From positions 9,395,381 to 9,459,380 of the forward strand of contig CP036432.1 in NCBI GenBank assembly GCA_007753675.1: 64,000 bases of DNA. Reading direction: 5' to 3'. Position numbers and translations under genes: made by a program. Under the pieces are notes generated by a model. The model ran no database searches and was not told the DNA's origin. It worked only from the letters and a program-made list of their open reading frames with translations. Positions 25,455-34,619 of the stretch are shown here, piece after piece (position 1 is the first letter of the stretch; each line of letters starts with the position of its first letter). The stretch comes from Stieleria magnilauensis. GTDB lineage: Bacteria; Planctomycetota; Planctomycetia; Pirellulales; Pirellulaceae.

Positions 25455-26083
25455 TGGCCTAGCTCCACGACCGAACGTGAGGAGACAGCCACACCAGCGG
25501 GTTGGGAATGCGACACGCGTGAAAGTTTTCCGGCCAGTTTTTCGAGCGCGTAGCGATAACGGCTGGCGGCCGTCGAAGGCGTGATCTGCAGGACTTCGGC
25601 GATCTCGGCGAACGTCAATTGTTCCCAGATTTTCAACACCACGACTTCGCTCTGCGTCGCAGGCAGACTTTCCATCGCCTCCCAAACCAATCGATTTTCG
25701 TCATCGCGTTCGACGACGTCCGACGTTCGACCGATCAAACGCTCCGCGATCGAACCGATTGCCGACCAACGGCTCCGCGAACGCAGGATCACCAGCGACT
25801 CATTGCGGACCATCCGGAGCAGGTAGTGCCAGGGTTGATCGGCGCCGACGAGTAGCTTGGGACGCGTCGCGACCTTCACCATCGTCGTGCTGACCGCGTC
25901 TTCGGCGTCGTGCTGACGCCGTGTGATCGACGCAGCAAACCGGACCAATCGATCCGCCGTCAGGTCATACAACTGGGCCATCGCGAGCGTCTGGGCAGAC
26001 GATTCTCGCCCGACCGCGATCTCGCGGGCCGCTTGGCGAATTTGGGCGTTAAAAGGGGCATCGTTGGGCATGACACTGCCCAT
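25451..26083 (-). CDS. ECF-type RNA polymerase sigma factor
   Basis: 210 residues with region 2 (LYDLTADRLVRFAASITRR, then DAEDAVSTTMVKV) and region 4 (LPATQSEVVVLKIWEQLTFA, then EIAEVLQITPSTAASRYRYA, the promoter-reading helix-turn-helix). It belongs to the same broad class as the sigma factor at 14300 but is not close in sequence. The start may be the ATG at 26083 or the one at 26071 (MPNDAPF). Translationally coupled to the small membrane protein downstream. Confidence 0.88.
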   Translation of the reverse strand: MGSVMPNDAPFNAQIRQAAREIAVGRESSAQTLAMAQLYDLTADRLVRFAASITRRQHDAEDAVSTTMVKVATRPKLLVGADQPWHYLLRMVRNESLVILRSRSRWSAIGSIAERLIGRTSDVVERDDENRLVWEAMESLPATQSEVVVLKIWEQLTFAEIAEVLQITPSTAASRYRYALEKLAGKLSRVSHSQPAGVAVSSRSVVELGQ

Positions 26084-26200
26084 GATGCGCTTCGGCAGCG
26101 GATTTGTCTAATCAATTCCGATTTTTGACACTTTTCGCTGAATCCGACGAGTGGAACTGAATCTCCGCAATCAGTGTTAATTGCCCCGCCCATTAGCCCA

Positions 26201-27499
26201 CTACAACAACGTATCGCCCAAGAACTTGGCCGTCTCGCTCTGGTAGAAATAGTTCAGATGGTGGACGGTTTGCGACTGGCCGAAATCCATCAGCCGCGAA
26301 TCGGGAATCTTCACGTCCGCGGCCAAATCGATCATCGAGGGTGTATCGACGACCAGATCGTTGGCACCGTCAAACAACACGTCGGCCGCGGCGTCGACCA
26401 GCCGTTCTTTGCGAAACATCCGCCAGAATTTCCAGGCCGGATCGCTGGGCTGGAAATCCGATCCCACGGCGTAGTAGCGTTCGGTTTGTGTCGTCGGGGT
26501 TTCCAACAGGCGACTCAGTTCGGGATTGTTGCCGACCCGTGACATGCCGAACAAACCGGGGACCATCGCCATCGCCGCATCGGCCACCGGCGTTCGTGCG
26601 GCCAAACTGGTGATCGACGTGACCACGCGCAACAGCGCTTCGACGACCGAAAAGACGGGGATCGCCAGTGCGGTCAGACCGGACGTGACTTGCAAAGCCC
26701 TGGAAAACTGAGTCAACAAGTGAATCGTCTCACGAATATTCGGCGGTGCGGCGAGCCCCGTTCCCGCCAGCGGTGACCCGACAAAAATCGACTTGTCGCA
26801 GCGTCGGCCCGTCGGATCAAAGGTTTCACACCACCACCGCGAAACCAGACCCCCGCGGCTGTGACTGACCAAATGAATCTTGGCGTCACTCTCGCCGATC
26901 GCGCGCTGTAAATCGAACGCATTCAGGATCGGCCCCACCGAGAGCGTCGGGTGATCGAAGGTGAAGACATTGCCGCGGTATCGCTGAAACGCTTGTTCGA
27001 GAAACTCGCCGCCGTCTTCGTTCTCTTTCTCAAGCAGTCCGGCGATCATGTTGTCACTGTTGCTGAACGTCCCGTGGACGAACAACAACACGTCTCCCGA
27101 GGACGGAAAACTCGCCGGCTGCAATGTCTTGGTTTGAGAGTCCAAACGCCGCAGACCTCGATGCGGCGTCAATTTATCGTCGCGGCGACTGAGGAATTGC
27201 GTGATCTTGGACGGCGGTAAACGCTCGAATTCCAATTCCAACGTTTCAAACCCTTCGCGGGTCTTGATCGACGGCGCGCCACGAAAGCGTCCCAGATCGG
27301 GCGGCAGCGCGGTGACGTCTTCCCAGTCCATGATGCCGTCGTCGTCGACCAATTGCAGTCGCACCAGCGGCGGCAACGGGCCGGAGGGCGTGACCGAATG
27401 GGTGCGAATCCGAGTCCGATCGGGCCGCTGGACCAACGGCCGAACGTGGCTGCTGCCGGCGGTGGCCGAACGCGCGATTTCCAGAAACTTGCCGTCCAT
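26201..27499 (-). CDS. Alpha/beta-hydrolase (PGAP1/lipase-like) paired with the CHAT protein
   Basis: 432 residues. The oxyanion-hole strand LLFVHGTFS (138-146) and the nucleophile elbow VSHSRGG place Ser at 214, the acid is D381 in DGANDLVVDT and the base H413 or H414 in TVHHLNYF, so the triad is complete. The large insert between 250 and 320 is hydrophobic (LTALAIPVFSVVEALLRVV) and could bind membrane or lipid. The first ~130 residues are an unrecognised N-terminal domain. It starts 11 nt after the CHAT gene stop with an AGG ribosome-binding site. Substrate is probably an ester lipid (inference). Last gene of the three-gene minus-strand locus. Confidence 0.8.
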   Translation of the reverse strand: MDGKFLEIARSATAGSSHVRPLVQRPDRTRIRTHSVTPSGPLPPLVRLQLVDDDGIMDWEDVTALPPDLGRFRGAPSIKTREGFETLELEFERLPPSKITQFLSRRDDKLTPHRGLRRLDSQTKTLQPASFPSSGDVLLFVHGTFSNSDNMIAGLLEKENEDGGEFLEQAFQRYRGNVFTFDHPTLSVGPILNAFDLQRAIGESDAKIHLVSHSRGGLVSRWWCETFDPTGRRCDKSIFVGSPLAGTGLAAPPNIRETIHLLTQFSRALQVTSGLTALAIPVFSVVEALLRVVTSITSLAARTPVADAAMAMVPGLFGMSRVGNNPELSRLLETPTTQTERYYAVGSDFQPSDPAWKFWRMFRKERLVDAAADVLFDGANDLVVDTPSMIDLAADVKIPDSRLMDFGQSQTVHHLNYFYQSETAKFLGDTLL

Positions 27500-27510
27500 G
27501 ATTTGACCTG

Positions 27511-29775
27511 TCAGCCGACGTGAGACTCGGAAAAGCGAAGGGGCAGTGGTGTCACACCGTCTTCGGCGCGGGCGCTGACCAAATCGATCATGGCCCGAAA
27601 GGCACGACTGCGTTTTTTGTAGAAGTGCTCGCGGCCCTCGTCAATCGCAGCTGCAAAGCCTTTTCCGCGCGTCAACGCCACCGTCTCGATCGGCACCAGT
27701 TCGCCCCGATCGACAAACCCTTTGATTTCGGCATAGGTCTTCGGCCCCGATACCCATCGCTGCGATGCATCGTCACGCGGCATCTCGCCGTCCGGCGTCC
27801 GCGCCGGCAAGTCTTCGGTGGCAACGTCCAAAAATCGTTGATGCGCATGAAAGTCCTTCCAATAGCCGACGAACACATGCCCGTGCAGCAAGAACAACAC
27901 GGGATGGACTTCGATCCATTCCAAACACGACGCCATCACAATCGCCAAGTCGACACAGGTCCCGAATCCGCCGCCGATGGTCTCCCCAGGCGTTCGCAAC
28001 CGCTGAGTGAAATCGGCATACGAAGGCGGCGGATTGATGTAACGCAGCTTGTTGCTTAGCAACAACGCCGCCCAGATGGAGCGCACCTGTCGGTCCACGC
28101 CATCCCAACAGGCCAGCCCGGATGCGAACCCGTCGTAGCTTTGATAGCCGTCAAAGCCTGCACCGACCTGGTCCTTCAAACATTGCAAATACCCCTGGGC
28201 CACGTCGATCGTTCGCGCGACCGCCGGATCTCGCGGTTGTACGAACGAAGGCAGCCAACCGATTTGAGAATCGTCCAAGGTCCATTGATCGATCGGCGCC
28301 AACCAAACCGAATGCGTGTGGCGATAGAGCACTTGATCGTGCCAGCGGAGATCGACGAACAAACTGGTCTGAATCCGTTCGTTGATCGCGCGAAACAGTT
28401 CCCCCGTCAACGGCAGCGTCACGCGGTCTGCCAAGTCATAGCGATAGGCGTCCATGTCCAAATTCAACCGCGACCGAAACGGATACGAGTCGACGCCGAC
28501 ATGCAATTGGACTTCCAATTCCAAATCATTGATCTGCGTGATCGCTTCCGGCTCGGAAGGGTTCGGATGAAGCCGCAGCGTCAGTTGTTCAAAGACGCTT
28601 TGGCCGTTGTGAAGCGAGGAATAGTTGATCTGATGGTTCGGCCGGACCGAAACCTGGACCAAGTCGCGAATGTGAACCCGCTGCGGATCCGCCGAACGAG
28701 ACACGGCGGGCGGGCGCGTCGACGGTCGTAGGGTGGTCGCGCCGATGCCGAAACCGTTTTGTCCGATTTCACTCGTGGCATTGGAAACGAGCGAATCGGC
28801 CGACCACAACACGATGCTGCTGCCGCGAATCCGTGGCCGATAGGCGGCGATCGATTCCCATCCGCTGCAGAACGCGGCCAGCAGGTTCCACTGGGAATCG
28901 GCGTAAGCACGATAGAAATGCAGAAAAAAGATCTCCGCGACGGCTTCATCAAACGTGTGTTGAAACCCGATCGCGGAACGGGCGCCGGCGTGGATCGTCA
29001 TCGGGGCCAATCGCGCCGCCGAGTCCCAGCAATGAAAACCGACCAGCAACGGATTGGGTGAACCCCGGTTGAGCAACCGCGCGATGACTTCGGCGCGATA
29101 CTCCTTCGCCTCCGCCGATGGATCCGCCAAATAAAGCCCATCGCGGAGCCCCGACAGGTTGCCGCCGAGCCGTTCCCGACCGCTTCGATTGTCAAAGCCG
29201 GTCACGTGCACGATGTCCGGCGACACGGCTTCGATTTCCTCACCGAGTTGCCTCTCGGTCGGGTTTTCCAGCACCCCGGTCGTCTCGGCACTCAATGCCC
29301 GCAACCCGCCGGTGACCAATTGACGCTGGGCCGAAAAATTGAAGTGCCGCGCGAGCTCACCCGGCGCTGTTTCGATCACGACCAGGCGTTTGGGCGTCCG
29401 CTTGCGTTTGCGACGCCCCGTTTTCAAATGCCGCACGACCAAGATGTCTTGTTCGACACGATGCGGTTTGGTGGCCGCGGCCAACACATACTCCCAAGGT
29501 AAAATTCTGGCTTCCCAGAATTCATCCAAGGGAGAATCGGGAACGGAAACCTCCACGATGCCTTTCAATCGCCGCAGATGTTTGGCGGTCACCCCCAGAC
29601 CGCGAAGATCACGCTGCAGCCGAAGTGTCTGTCGCTGACGGGCCGCCGGATCGTCGGCCCAACGATGCCGCTGGCGAACGACATAGTTCCAACGCATCGC
29701 GAACGCCTGCAGGGGCGGACCGCAGCGGATGCGACACACCTCGGAGTCACTCGTGCGCAAGACGACGTTGGACAT
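27511..29775 (-). CDS. CHAT-like and transglutaminase-like double-peptidase protein
   Basis: 754 residues. The first ~320 read as a CHAT (caspase-like) domain: ILPWEYVL at 91-98, the catalytic-type His H190 in PDIVHVTGFDN, then C249 in LLVGFHCWDS and the ending GARSAIGFQHTFDEA ... FFLHFY. The middle (365-500) is beta-rich and unrecognised. The last ~200 residues resemble a transglutaminase/papain fold: GGGFGTCVDLAIVMAS with C607, HGHVFVGYW with H631/H633 and FLDVATED with D650. Two protease-type domains in one chain, next to a lipase and a membrane protein, suggest a regulated effector system. The family calls rest on motif reading and need a profile search. Confidence 0.65.
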   Translation of the reverse strand: MSNVVLRTSDSEVCRIRCGPPLQAFAMRWNYVVRQRHRWADDPAARQRQTLRLQRDLRGLGVTAKHLRRLKGIVEVSVPDSPLDEFWEARILPWEYVLAAATKPHRVEQDILVVRHLKTGRRKRKRTPKRLVVIETAPGELARHFNFSAQRQLVTGGLRALSAETTGVLENPTERQLGEEIEAVSPDIVHVTGFDNRSGRERLGGNLSGLRDGLYLADPSAEAKEYRAEVIARLLNRGSPNPLLVGFHCWDSAARLAPMTIHAGARSAIGFQHTFDEAVAEIFFLHFYRAYADSQWNLLAAFCSGWESIAAYRPRIRGSSIVLWSADSLVSNATSEIGQNGFGIGATTLRPSTRPPAVSRSADPQRVHIRDLVQVSVRPNHQINYSSLHNGQSVFEQLTLRLHPNPSEPEAITQINDLELEVQLHVGVDSYPFRSRLNLDMDAYRYDLADRVTLPLTGELFRAINERIQTSLFVDLRWHDQVLYRHTHSVWLAPIDQWTLDDSQIGWLPSFVQPRDPAVARTIDVAQGYLQCLKDQVGAGFDGYQSYDGFASGLACWDGVDRQVRSIWAALLLSNKLRYINPPPSYADFTQRLRTPGETIGGGFGTCVDLAIVMASCLEWIEVHPVLFLLHGHVFVGYWKDFHAHQRFLDVATEDLPARTPDGEMPRDDASQRWVSGPKTYAEIKGFVDRGELVPIETVALTRGKGFAAAIDEGREHFYKKRSRAFRAMIDLVSARAEDGVTPLPLRFSESHVG

Positions 29776-29820
29776 CAGCTCTCCTGGTTCCGGACCGATC
29801 GTGCGTCACCGCGGCGGCGA

Positions 29821-30531
29821 TCAATCTTGGAAAAACGGGTTCACCATGCTGCCATCGGCGGCCCGACGAACCGTTTTGGTTCGCGGTCGGGAGGCTGGCA
29901 CCGGAGTGACCTTCGTCGGCTCGGCCGACGGCGTGACCGTGGATTCCGAAGTCCGCGTTTCGGTCACCGTCTGCTCCGGTTCAAAGTGGACTTGTTTGAT
30001 TTCCGGAATCTCCATCTGATCCAGCGTTTCCATCTGGGTGTCGAGTTCCTGCATCTGGGCCTCCATCTCCGCCAGCATCTCCTCGACGTCGTGGACCTCG
30101 GCTTGGGCGCCTTTGTCAGGGTCCGGCACCATCGCCACCAAGGGGATCAGCACAAAGAAAAAGATCGCGACAAGTCCGATCACGTTCAGGATGCCATTGA
30201 CGATCCAGATCCCGAAGGCGCGGAACAGCCCACAGTTTGCGACATGCGCAATCATGTAAAGGGTCACGAACCAAGTCAGTGGGATCGCGATCAGGACGCC
30301 GACCTGCCCGAGCAGGTCCTGGGCCGCCACAGCAAGGAAGGCATTGACGAAATACATCGCCACCAGCCACCCGAAGCAAGCGAAGAATCCCGGCGTCGCG
30401 TTACCGATCCAGTGGATCGAAAGTTTCAAAGAGCCGGCCGCCAACGCAAATGTTGTCAGCAAGACTCCCCCAATGATCGCGATGGTGATCGCTCCGAGCG
30501 CTAAGAATTGTTCCGGACTGATGGTTTCCAT
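29821..30531 (-). CDS. Four-helix membrane protein with coiled coil, upstream of the CHAT gene
   Basis: 236 residues with four hydrophobic segments at about 9-31, 43-68, 77-99 and 106-135 (last FGIWIVNGILNVIGLVAIFF), then a Glu/Met-rich coiled coil (~142-170, VEEMLAEMEAQMQELDTQME) and a disordered Thr/Pro/Arg tail ending VNPFFQD. Not recognised. The coiled coil would be cytosolic if the N-terminus is outside or inside with an even helix count. It ends 45 nt before the CHAT gene on the same strand, so it may be the membrane sensor or target of that locus. Upstream, glyS is on the same strand 192 nt away. Confidence 0.7.
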   Translation of the reverse strand: METISPEQFLALGAITIAIIGGVLLTTFALAAGSLKLSIHWIGNATPGFFACFGWLVAMYFVNAFLAVAAQDLLGQVGVLIAIPLTWFVTLYMIAHVANCGLFRAFGIWIVNGILNVIGLVAIFFFVLIPLVAMVPDPDKGAQAEVHDVEEMLAEMEAQMQELDTQMETLDQMEIPEIKQVHFEPEQTVTETRTSESTVTPSAEPTKVTPVPASRPRTKTVRRAADGSMVNPFFQD

Positions 30532-30723
30532 TGTTGCGATTGCTGACGAGTGAACACGGACGGATTTCGATGTGAGGTCGAAAACCGTAGCTCAGCAATG
30601 GCACGTCGGGGCGGACGTCACACCCGCCCCGGCGGAGGATGGCAAAAGAGGTTCAACAGGAAACCGGAAGAATCGTCAGGACCGGAATGACGCCGCGCGG
30701 ACCATGCATCAGCGCGTTGGCGT

Positions 30724-32343
30724 TCAACCGAGCCGCTCGATCAACGCGAAACTCAATTCATCGATCTTGACCCGCGTCTGCTCGAGCGAATCTCGATCGC
30801 GGATGGTCACCGTCTTGTCACTGAGCGATTCGCCATCGACGGTGATGCAGAACGGGGTGCCCGCTTCATCCTGTCGTCGGTAACGTCTGCCGACGGCGCC
30901 TTTGTCGTCGTAGAACACGTTCATGTGCTGCTTGAGTTCGCCGTAGATTTCCTGAGCGACTTCGGGCATGCCGTCTTTCTTGACCAGCGGGAAAATCGCA
31001 GCCTTGATGGGGGCCAGTCGCGGGTGAAGTTTCATCACCGTGCGGGTCTGCATCTGCCCCTTGTCATCGGGCGCTTCATCTTCGGTGTAGGCTTCACAGA
31101 GAAACGCCAACACGCCGCGGTCGGCGCCGGCGGACGGTTCGACCACGTGCGGAATGAATTTTTCGTTGGTCGCTTCATCGCGATACGACAGGTCTTTGCC
31201 GCTGCCGCGATACTTGGGCTTGCCGTGTTCGTTCAATTCGACCTGCATCGGCTCACCCTCGGGTGAATTGGGATTCAGCTTGCCTTCCATGTGGCTTCGC
31301 AAGTCGAAATCGCCACGGTGTGCGATGCCTTCCAGTTCGCCGTATTCACCCGGCGGCAAAAACGGAAACGCGTATTCGATATCGGCCGTCCCGACGCTGT
31401 AGTGCGCCAGTTCCGCCGGCTCGTGCTCGCGCATGATCAACGAATCGCTCGACAGTCCCAGCTCGGTGTACCAGGCCATCCGGCGGTCGCGCCAATAGCG
31501 GTACCAAGCTTGCGACTGATCCGGCGGACAGAAAAACTCGATCTCCATCTGCTCAAACTCGCGCGATCGGAATGTGAAATTCCGCGGCGTGATCTCGTTG
31601 CGAAAACTCTTTCCGATCTGGCCGATGCCGAACGGCACTTTGACGCGTGAGGAATCCAGCACGTTCTTGAAATTGACGAAAATACCTTGAGCGGTCTCCG
31701 GCCGCAGGAACGTCGTGTCGTCCTCCCCGCCGAGCGCGCCCAGGGTCGTCTTGAACATCAAGTTGAACTCGCGCGGCTCGGTCAGCGTGCCGAGCGTTTT
31801 CGCATCGGGGGCCAGCACCGAATCGGTGTCGTCGAGTTTGTCCAACGTCAACGATTCATCGGAAATCGTCAGTTCGTCCGCGTTCTTGGCACGCAGCTTG
31901 AAAAACTTCATCGCGCGGCGACGGACCTCATCGAGTTCCTGTTCGACTTCGGCCAGCGTCGACACGAAAATCTTTTGGTCGCCCCGCTCGCACCAGCGTC
32001 CCCGCACCTGGTCGAATCGGTATCGCTTTTTCGATTCCCGACAATCGACCATGTGATCGTGGAACAGATCGTAGTGGCCGCTGCACTTCCAAACCTGGGG
32101 GTGCATGATGATCGTGCAATCCAAGCCGACCATTTCAAACGAAGCCGGGGCGCCCGGTGGCGTCACCAGATCGTTGTGGCCGCGGATCATGTCCTGCCAC
32201 CACGCTTCCTTCAAATTGCGTTTCAGTTCCACCCCCAGCGGACCGTAGTCCCAAAACCCCTGGACGCCGCCATAAATTTCGCTGGATTGGAAGAGGAAGC
32301 CACGTCGCTTGCACAGCGACACGATTTTGTCCATCGATTTCAT
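30724..32343 (-). CDS. glyS: Glycyl-tRNA synthetase, single-chain alpha2 type
   Basis: Class II aminoacyl-tRNA synthetase charging tRNA-Gly. The N-terminus RRGFLFQSSEIYGGVQGFWD and YGPLGVELKRN is diagnostic of the eukaryote/archaea-like GlyRS also used by many bacteria. Motif 2 is FRNEITPRNFTFRSREFEQM, motif 3 lies in VVEPSAGADRGVLAFL, and the C-terminal anticodon-binding domain follows (KLHPRLAPIKAAIFPLVKKD). 539 residues, normal for the type. Start at 32343, or at a Met three codons later. Confidence 0.97.
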   Translation of the reverse strand: MKSMDKIVSLCKRRGFLFQSSEIYGGVQGFWDYGPLGVELKRNLKEAWWQDMIRGHNDLVTPPGAPASFEMVGLDCTIIMHPQVWKCSGHYDLFHDHMVDCRESKKRYRFDQVRGRWCERGDQKIFVSTLAEVEQELDEVRRRAMKFFKLRAKNADELTISDESLTLDKLDDTDSVLAPDAKTLGTLTEPREFNLMFKTTLGALGGEDDTTFLRPETAQGIFVNFKNVLDSSRVKVPFGIGQIGKSFRNEITPRNFTFRSREFEQMEIEFFCPPDQSQAWYRYWRDRRMAWYTELGLSSDSLIMREHEPAELAHYSVGTADIEYAFPFLPPGEYGELEGIAHRGDFDLRSHMEGKLNPNSPEGEPMQVELNEHGKPKYRGSGKDLSYRDEATNEKFIPHVVEPSAGADRGVLAFLCEAYTEDEAPDDKGQMQTRTVMKLHPRLAPIKAAIFPLVKKDGMPEVAQEIYGELKQHMNVFYDDKGAVGRRYRRQDEAGTPFCITVDGESLSDKTVTIRDRDSLEQTRVKIDELSFALIERLG

Positions 32344-32475
32344 GGTCGGAAGGATCGAAACGTTGGTGGAAGGGGGGGGAAGGACTCGAATTGGGAGAAT
32401 GTACGCGCAACGGGTCAGTTGCGGGAGGTCAGCTTCGTCCCGGTGCCCCGGTTTTGCTGGGGTCTGAGCCGAAAA

Positions 32476-32617
32476 AGGGTCAAAAAATGGAGGGTCGATC
32501 GATCCACGCGGCAGCGTCAGTCGATTCGTGCAGTTTCAACGCGACCAAATCAGTTCCACCGGTCGCGATCCCCGACTCAGCCAATCCCCATTTTTTGACC
32601 AGCCCATTTATCGACCA
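32476..32617. repeat. Dispersed palindromic repeat, family 1, degenerate copy C
   Basis: Starts GGGTCAAAAAATGGAGGGTC and ends with CCCCATTTTTTGACCAGCCC and a decayed second motif (ATTTATCGACCA). The ends match copies A and B but the interior differs. It lies in the 319-bp gap between the start of glyS and the stop of the CoA-transferase gene, both leftward. The rest of the gap has no feature. Confidence 0.7.
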
Positions 32618-32662
32618 CAGCCCATCCCTGGTTCTGTCTGCCCCGCTCCACCTGCGTGGCGT

Positions 32663-34207
32663 TTAGAAAGACGCGGAGAAGATCTTGTCGATTTCCGTGT
32701 CGGGGACTTCATCGTGAAGCATCGAGCCGAATCGCAGGAAATTCTGGTGCAGCTTGAAACAGCGCGTCAGATCGTGCTGGATATGGCTGGCACCTGAATC
32801 GCACAAATAACGATGCAAATAGTCGCGATAGTCGGGGTGAGCACAGCGTTCGATGATTTTCAGGGCGCGTTGTTTCGGTGCCAGCCCACGCAGGTCGGCC
32901 AACCCTTGCTCGGTGACAATCACTTGAACGGAGTGTTCGCTGTGGTCGATGTGGGTGCACATCGGGACGATCGCGGAAATGCTTCCGCCCTTGGCAACCG
33001 ACGGACACATGAAGATTGACGTGTAGGCATTGCGGGTGAAATCGCCGCTGCCGCCGATTCCGTTCATGATCCGCTTGCCGCAGACATGGGTTGAATTGAC
33101 GTGCGCAAAGATATCGACTTCCAACGCGGTGTTCATCGAAATGATCCCGAGTTGTCGCACCGCGGCGGGATTGTTGGAAATGTCCTGGGGACGGAGCACC
33201 AACCGCGAGGAGAAAAAGTCATGCTGCTCGTCAAGCTGTTGCATTTGTTGGGGCGAGAGGACTAACGCACAGGTACTGGCCCCTTTCAGGCGACCTTGCA
33301 ACATCAATTCGAATGCCGAGGACTGCAGGACTTCGGTGTACATGGTGAAGTCGGGCAAGTCGGGATGCTCGCCGATGGCTTCCAACACCGCGTTGGCGAC
33401 ATTCCCCACCCCGCTTTGAATCGGCAGGAACTCGCGGGGGATCCGGCCGCAGGCGATTTCAGCTGCAAAAAACTCGGCGACGTGACGGGCGATGGCCTTG
33501 TTGACGTCATTGGCTTGGGTAAAGTCCGTCGCTTCGTCGGGCTCATTCGTTTCGACGATCCCAATCACTTTGTCCGGATCGACGCGTGCGTAGGGTTTGC
33601 CGATCCGCTGTAAGGGATGATCCAGATCGATGGCGGGTCGATAGGGAGGTGTCTTGGGGACCACGATATCGGACATCTCGGCGATCCGACGCGATTGCCC
33701 GCGATTCAATTCGATGACGACGTGTTCTGCCGAATGCAAGAACGCGGGGGAGGCACCGATGGAATTGGTCAGATAGACGCGTCCGTCCGCAGTGATCTCG
33801 GACGCTTCGATCACCGCAAAATCAATCTTTCCGAAAAAGCCGAACAGGGTGAACTGGGGAACGTCGGACAGGTGCATGTCCACGAAGTCCACGTCGCCTC
33901 GATTGATTTGATCGCGCAGCGTGCGCGAAGATTGATACGGCGCGCGCCAGCGGATCGCCTCGGCCTGGGCGAGTGCTTCGTCCAGACTGCGGCCGGTCGA
34001 AGCCCCCGTCAGCACTCGCAGCGCGTAAGGAAGCCCGGCGGCGTGGTCCTGCCGCGCGCGACGGGCCAGCGCCTGAGGCACGGCTTTGGCTGCGCCCGCC
34101 GGGGTGAAGCCACTGAATGCCACCATCGCCCCGTCGGGGATCAGACTGGCCACCTCGTCGGCGTCCAAGACGGGAAATCCTTCGTAGTCCACTGAAATAG
34201 CCCCCAT
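32663..34207 (-). CDS. Acetyl-CoA hydrolase / succinate:acetate CoA-transferase family
   Basis: 514-residue class I CoA-transferase. The active-site Glu lies in MYTEVLQSS; other family motifs are MVAFSGFTPAGAAKAVP at the N-terminus, SGVGNVANAV, HVCGKRIMNGIGGSGDF and VTEQGLADLRGLAPKQRA. It exchanges or hydrolyses CoA between acetyl-CoA and an acid such as succinate, in acetate handling or an alternate citric acid cycle step. Length and motifs match the ScpC/AarC branch. ATG at 34207. It is monocistronic as far as visible. Confidence 0.88.
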   Translation of the reverse strand: MGAISVDYEGFPVLDADEVASLIPDGAMVAFSGFTPAGAAKAVPQALARRARQDHAAGLPYALRVLTGASTGRSLDEALAQAEAIRWRAPYQSSRTLRDQINRGDVDFVDMHLSDVPQFTLFGFFGKIDFAVIEASEITADGRVYLTNSIGASPAFLHSAEHVVIELNRGQSRRIAEMSDIVVPKTPPYRPAIDLDHPLQRIGKPYARVDPDKVIGIVETNEPDEATDFTQANDVNKAIARHVAEFFAAEIACGRIPREFLPIQSGVGNVANAVLEAIGEHPDLPDFTMYTEVLQSSAFELMLQGRLKGASTCALVLSPQQMQQLDEQHDFFSSRLVLRPQDISNNPAAVRQLGIISMNTALEVDIFAHVNSTHVCGKRIMNGIGGSGDFTRNAYTSIFMCPSVAKGGSISAIVPMCTHIDHSEHSVQVIVTEQGLADLRGLAPKQRALKIIERCAHPDYRDYLHRYLCDSGASHIQHDLTRCFKLHQNFLRFGSMLHDEVPDTEIDKIFSASF

Positions 34208-34619
34208 CGCAGCATGGTGTCGGAAATCGGCTGACTCGAACGGATTCCAGGGATGCCTTCGATCTAGCCCAACAAATCACCCGCGCCGTTCTCATCTCGC
34301 GGCGCTCACGGTGCTTAAAAAGCTAGGCCACGGAGATTCAATCGATCGGCCGCCAGCGGGTTTCAATCCAATTGGGCGGCGCGAGGGTTCGGAATGTGCC
34401 GCCAAGAACCCGCGACCTGAGAGCAGAAAACGCCGACGTTCCCGATCGCCGACAGGGGGCCTCCGTCTCAGCCACCCTTTGTTTGACCAAACCATTTTTT
34501 GACCGACCGGTCGCGTTGCCGAATCCGGACGTCGGGGCCGGTGTGCTGAATCCGCCCACCTGCGGTCGCAACCTTGGCGACGTTTCAGACGTTGATCGGC
34601 AGAGCGTCCGGCAGGCGGA
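34208..34619. other. Intergenic gap with a repeat fragment
   Basis: 412 bp between two leftward genes. Apart from the family 1 fragment at 34481-34506, I see no gene, terminator or second repeat arm. Confidence 0.6.
34481..34506. repeat. Dispersed palindromic repeat, family 1, partial copy D
   Basis: TTTGACCAAACC followed by ATTTTTTGACCGA is the double motif of one end of family 1. No complementary left arm is visible upstream, so this is a half-copy or decayed element. Confidence 0.65.

Noticed and set aside
30604-30636. Terminator between the membrane protein and glyS
   Set aside because: A GC-rich 7-bp stem (GGGGCGG with CCGCCCC, 30608-30630) exists, but no T-run follows on either strand.
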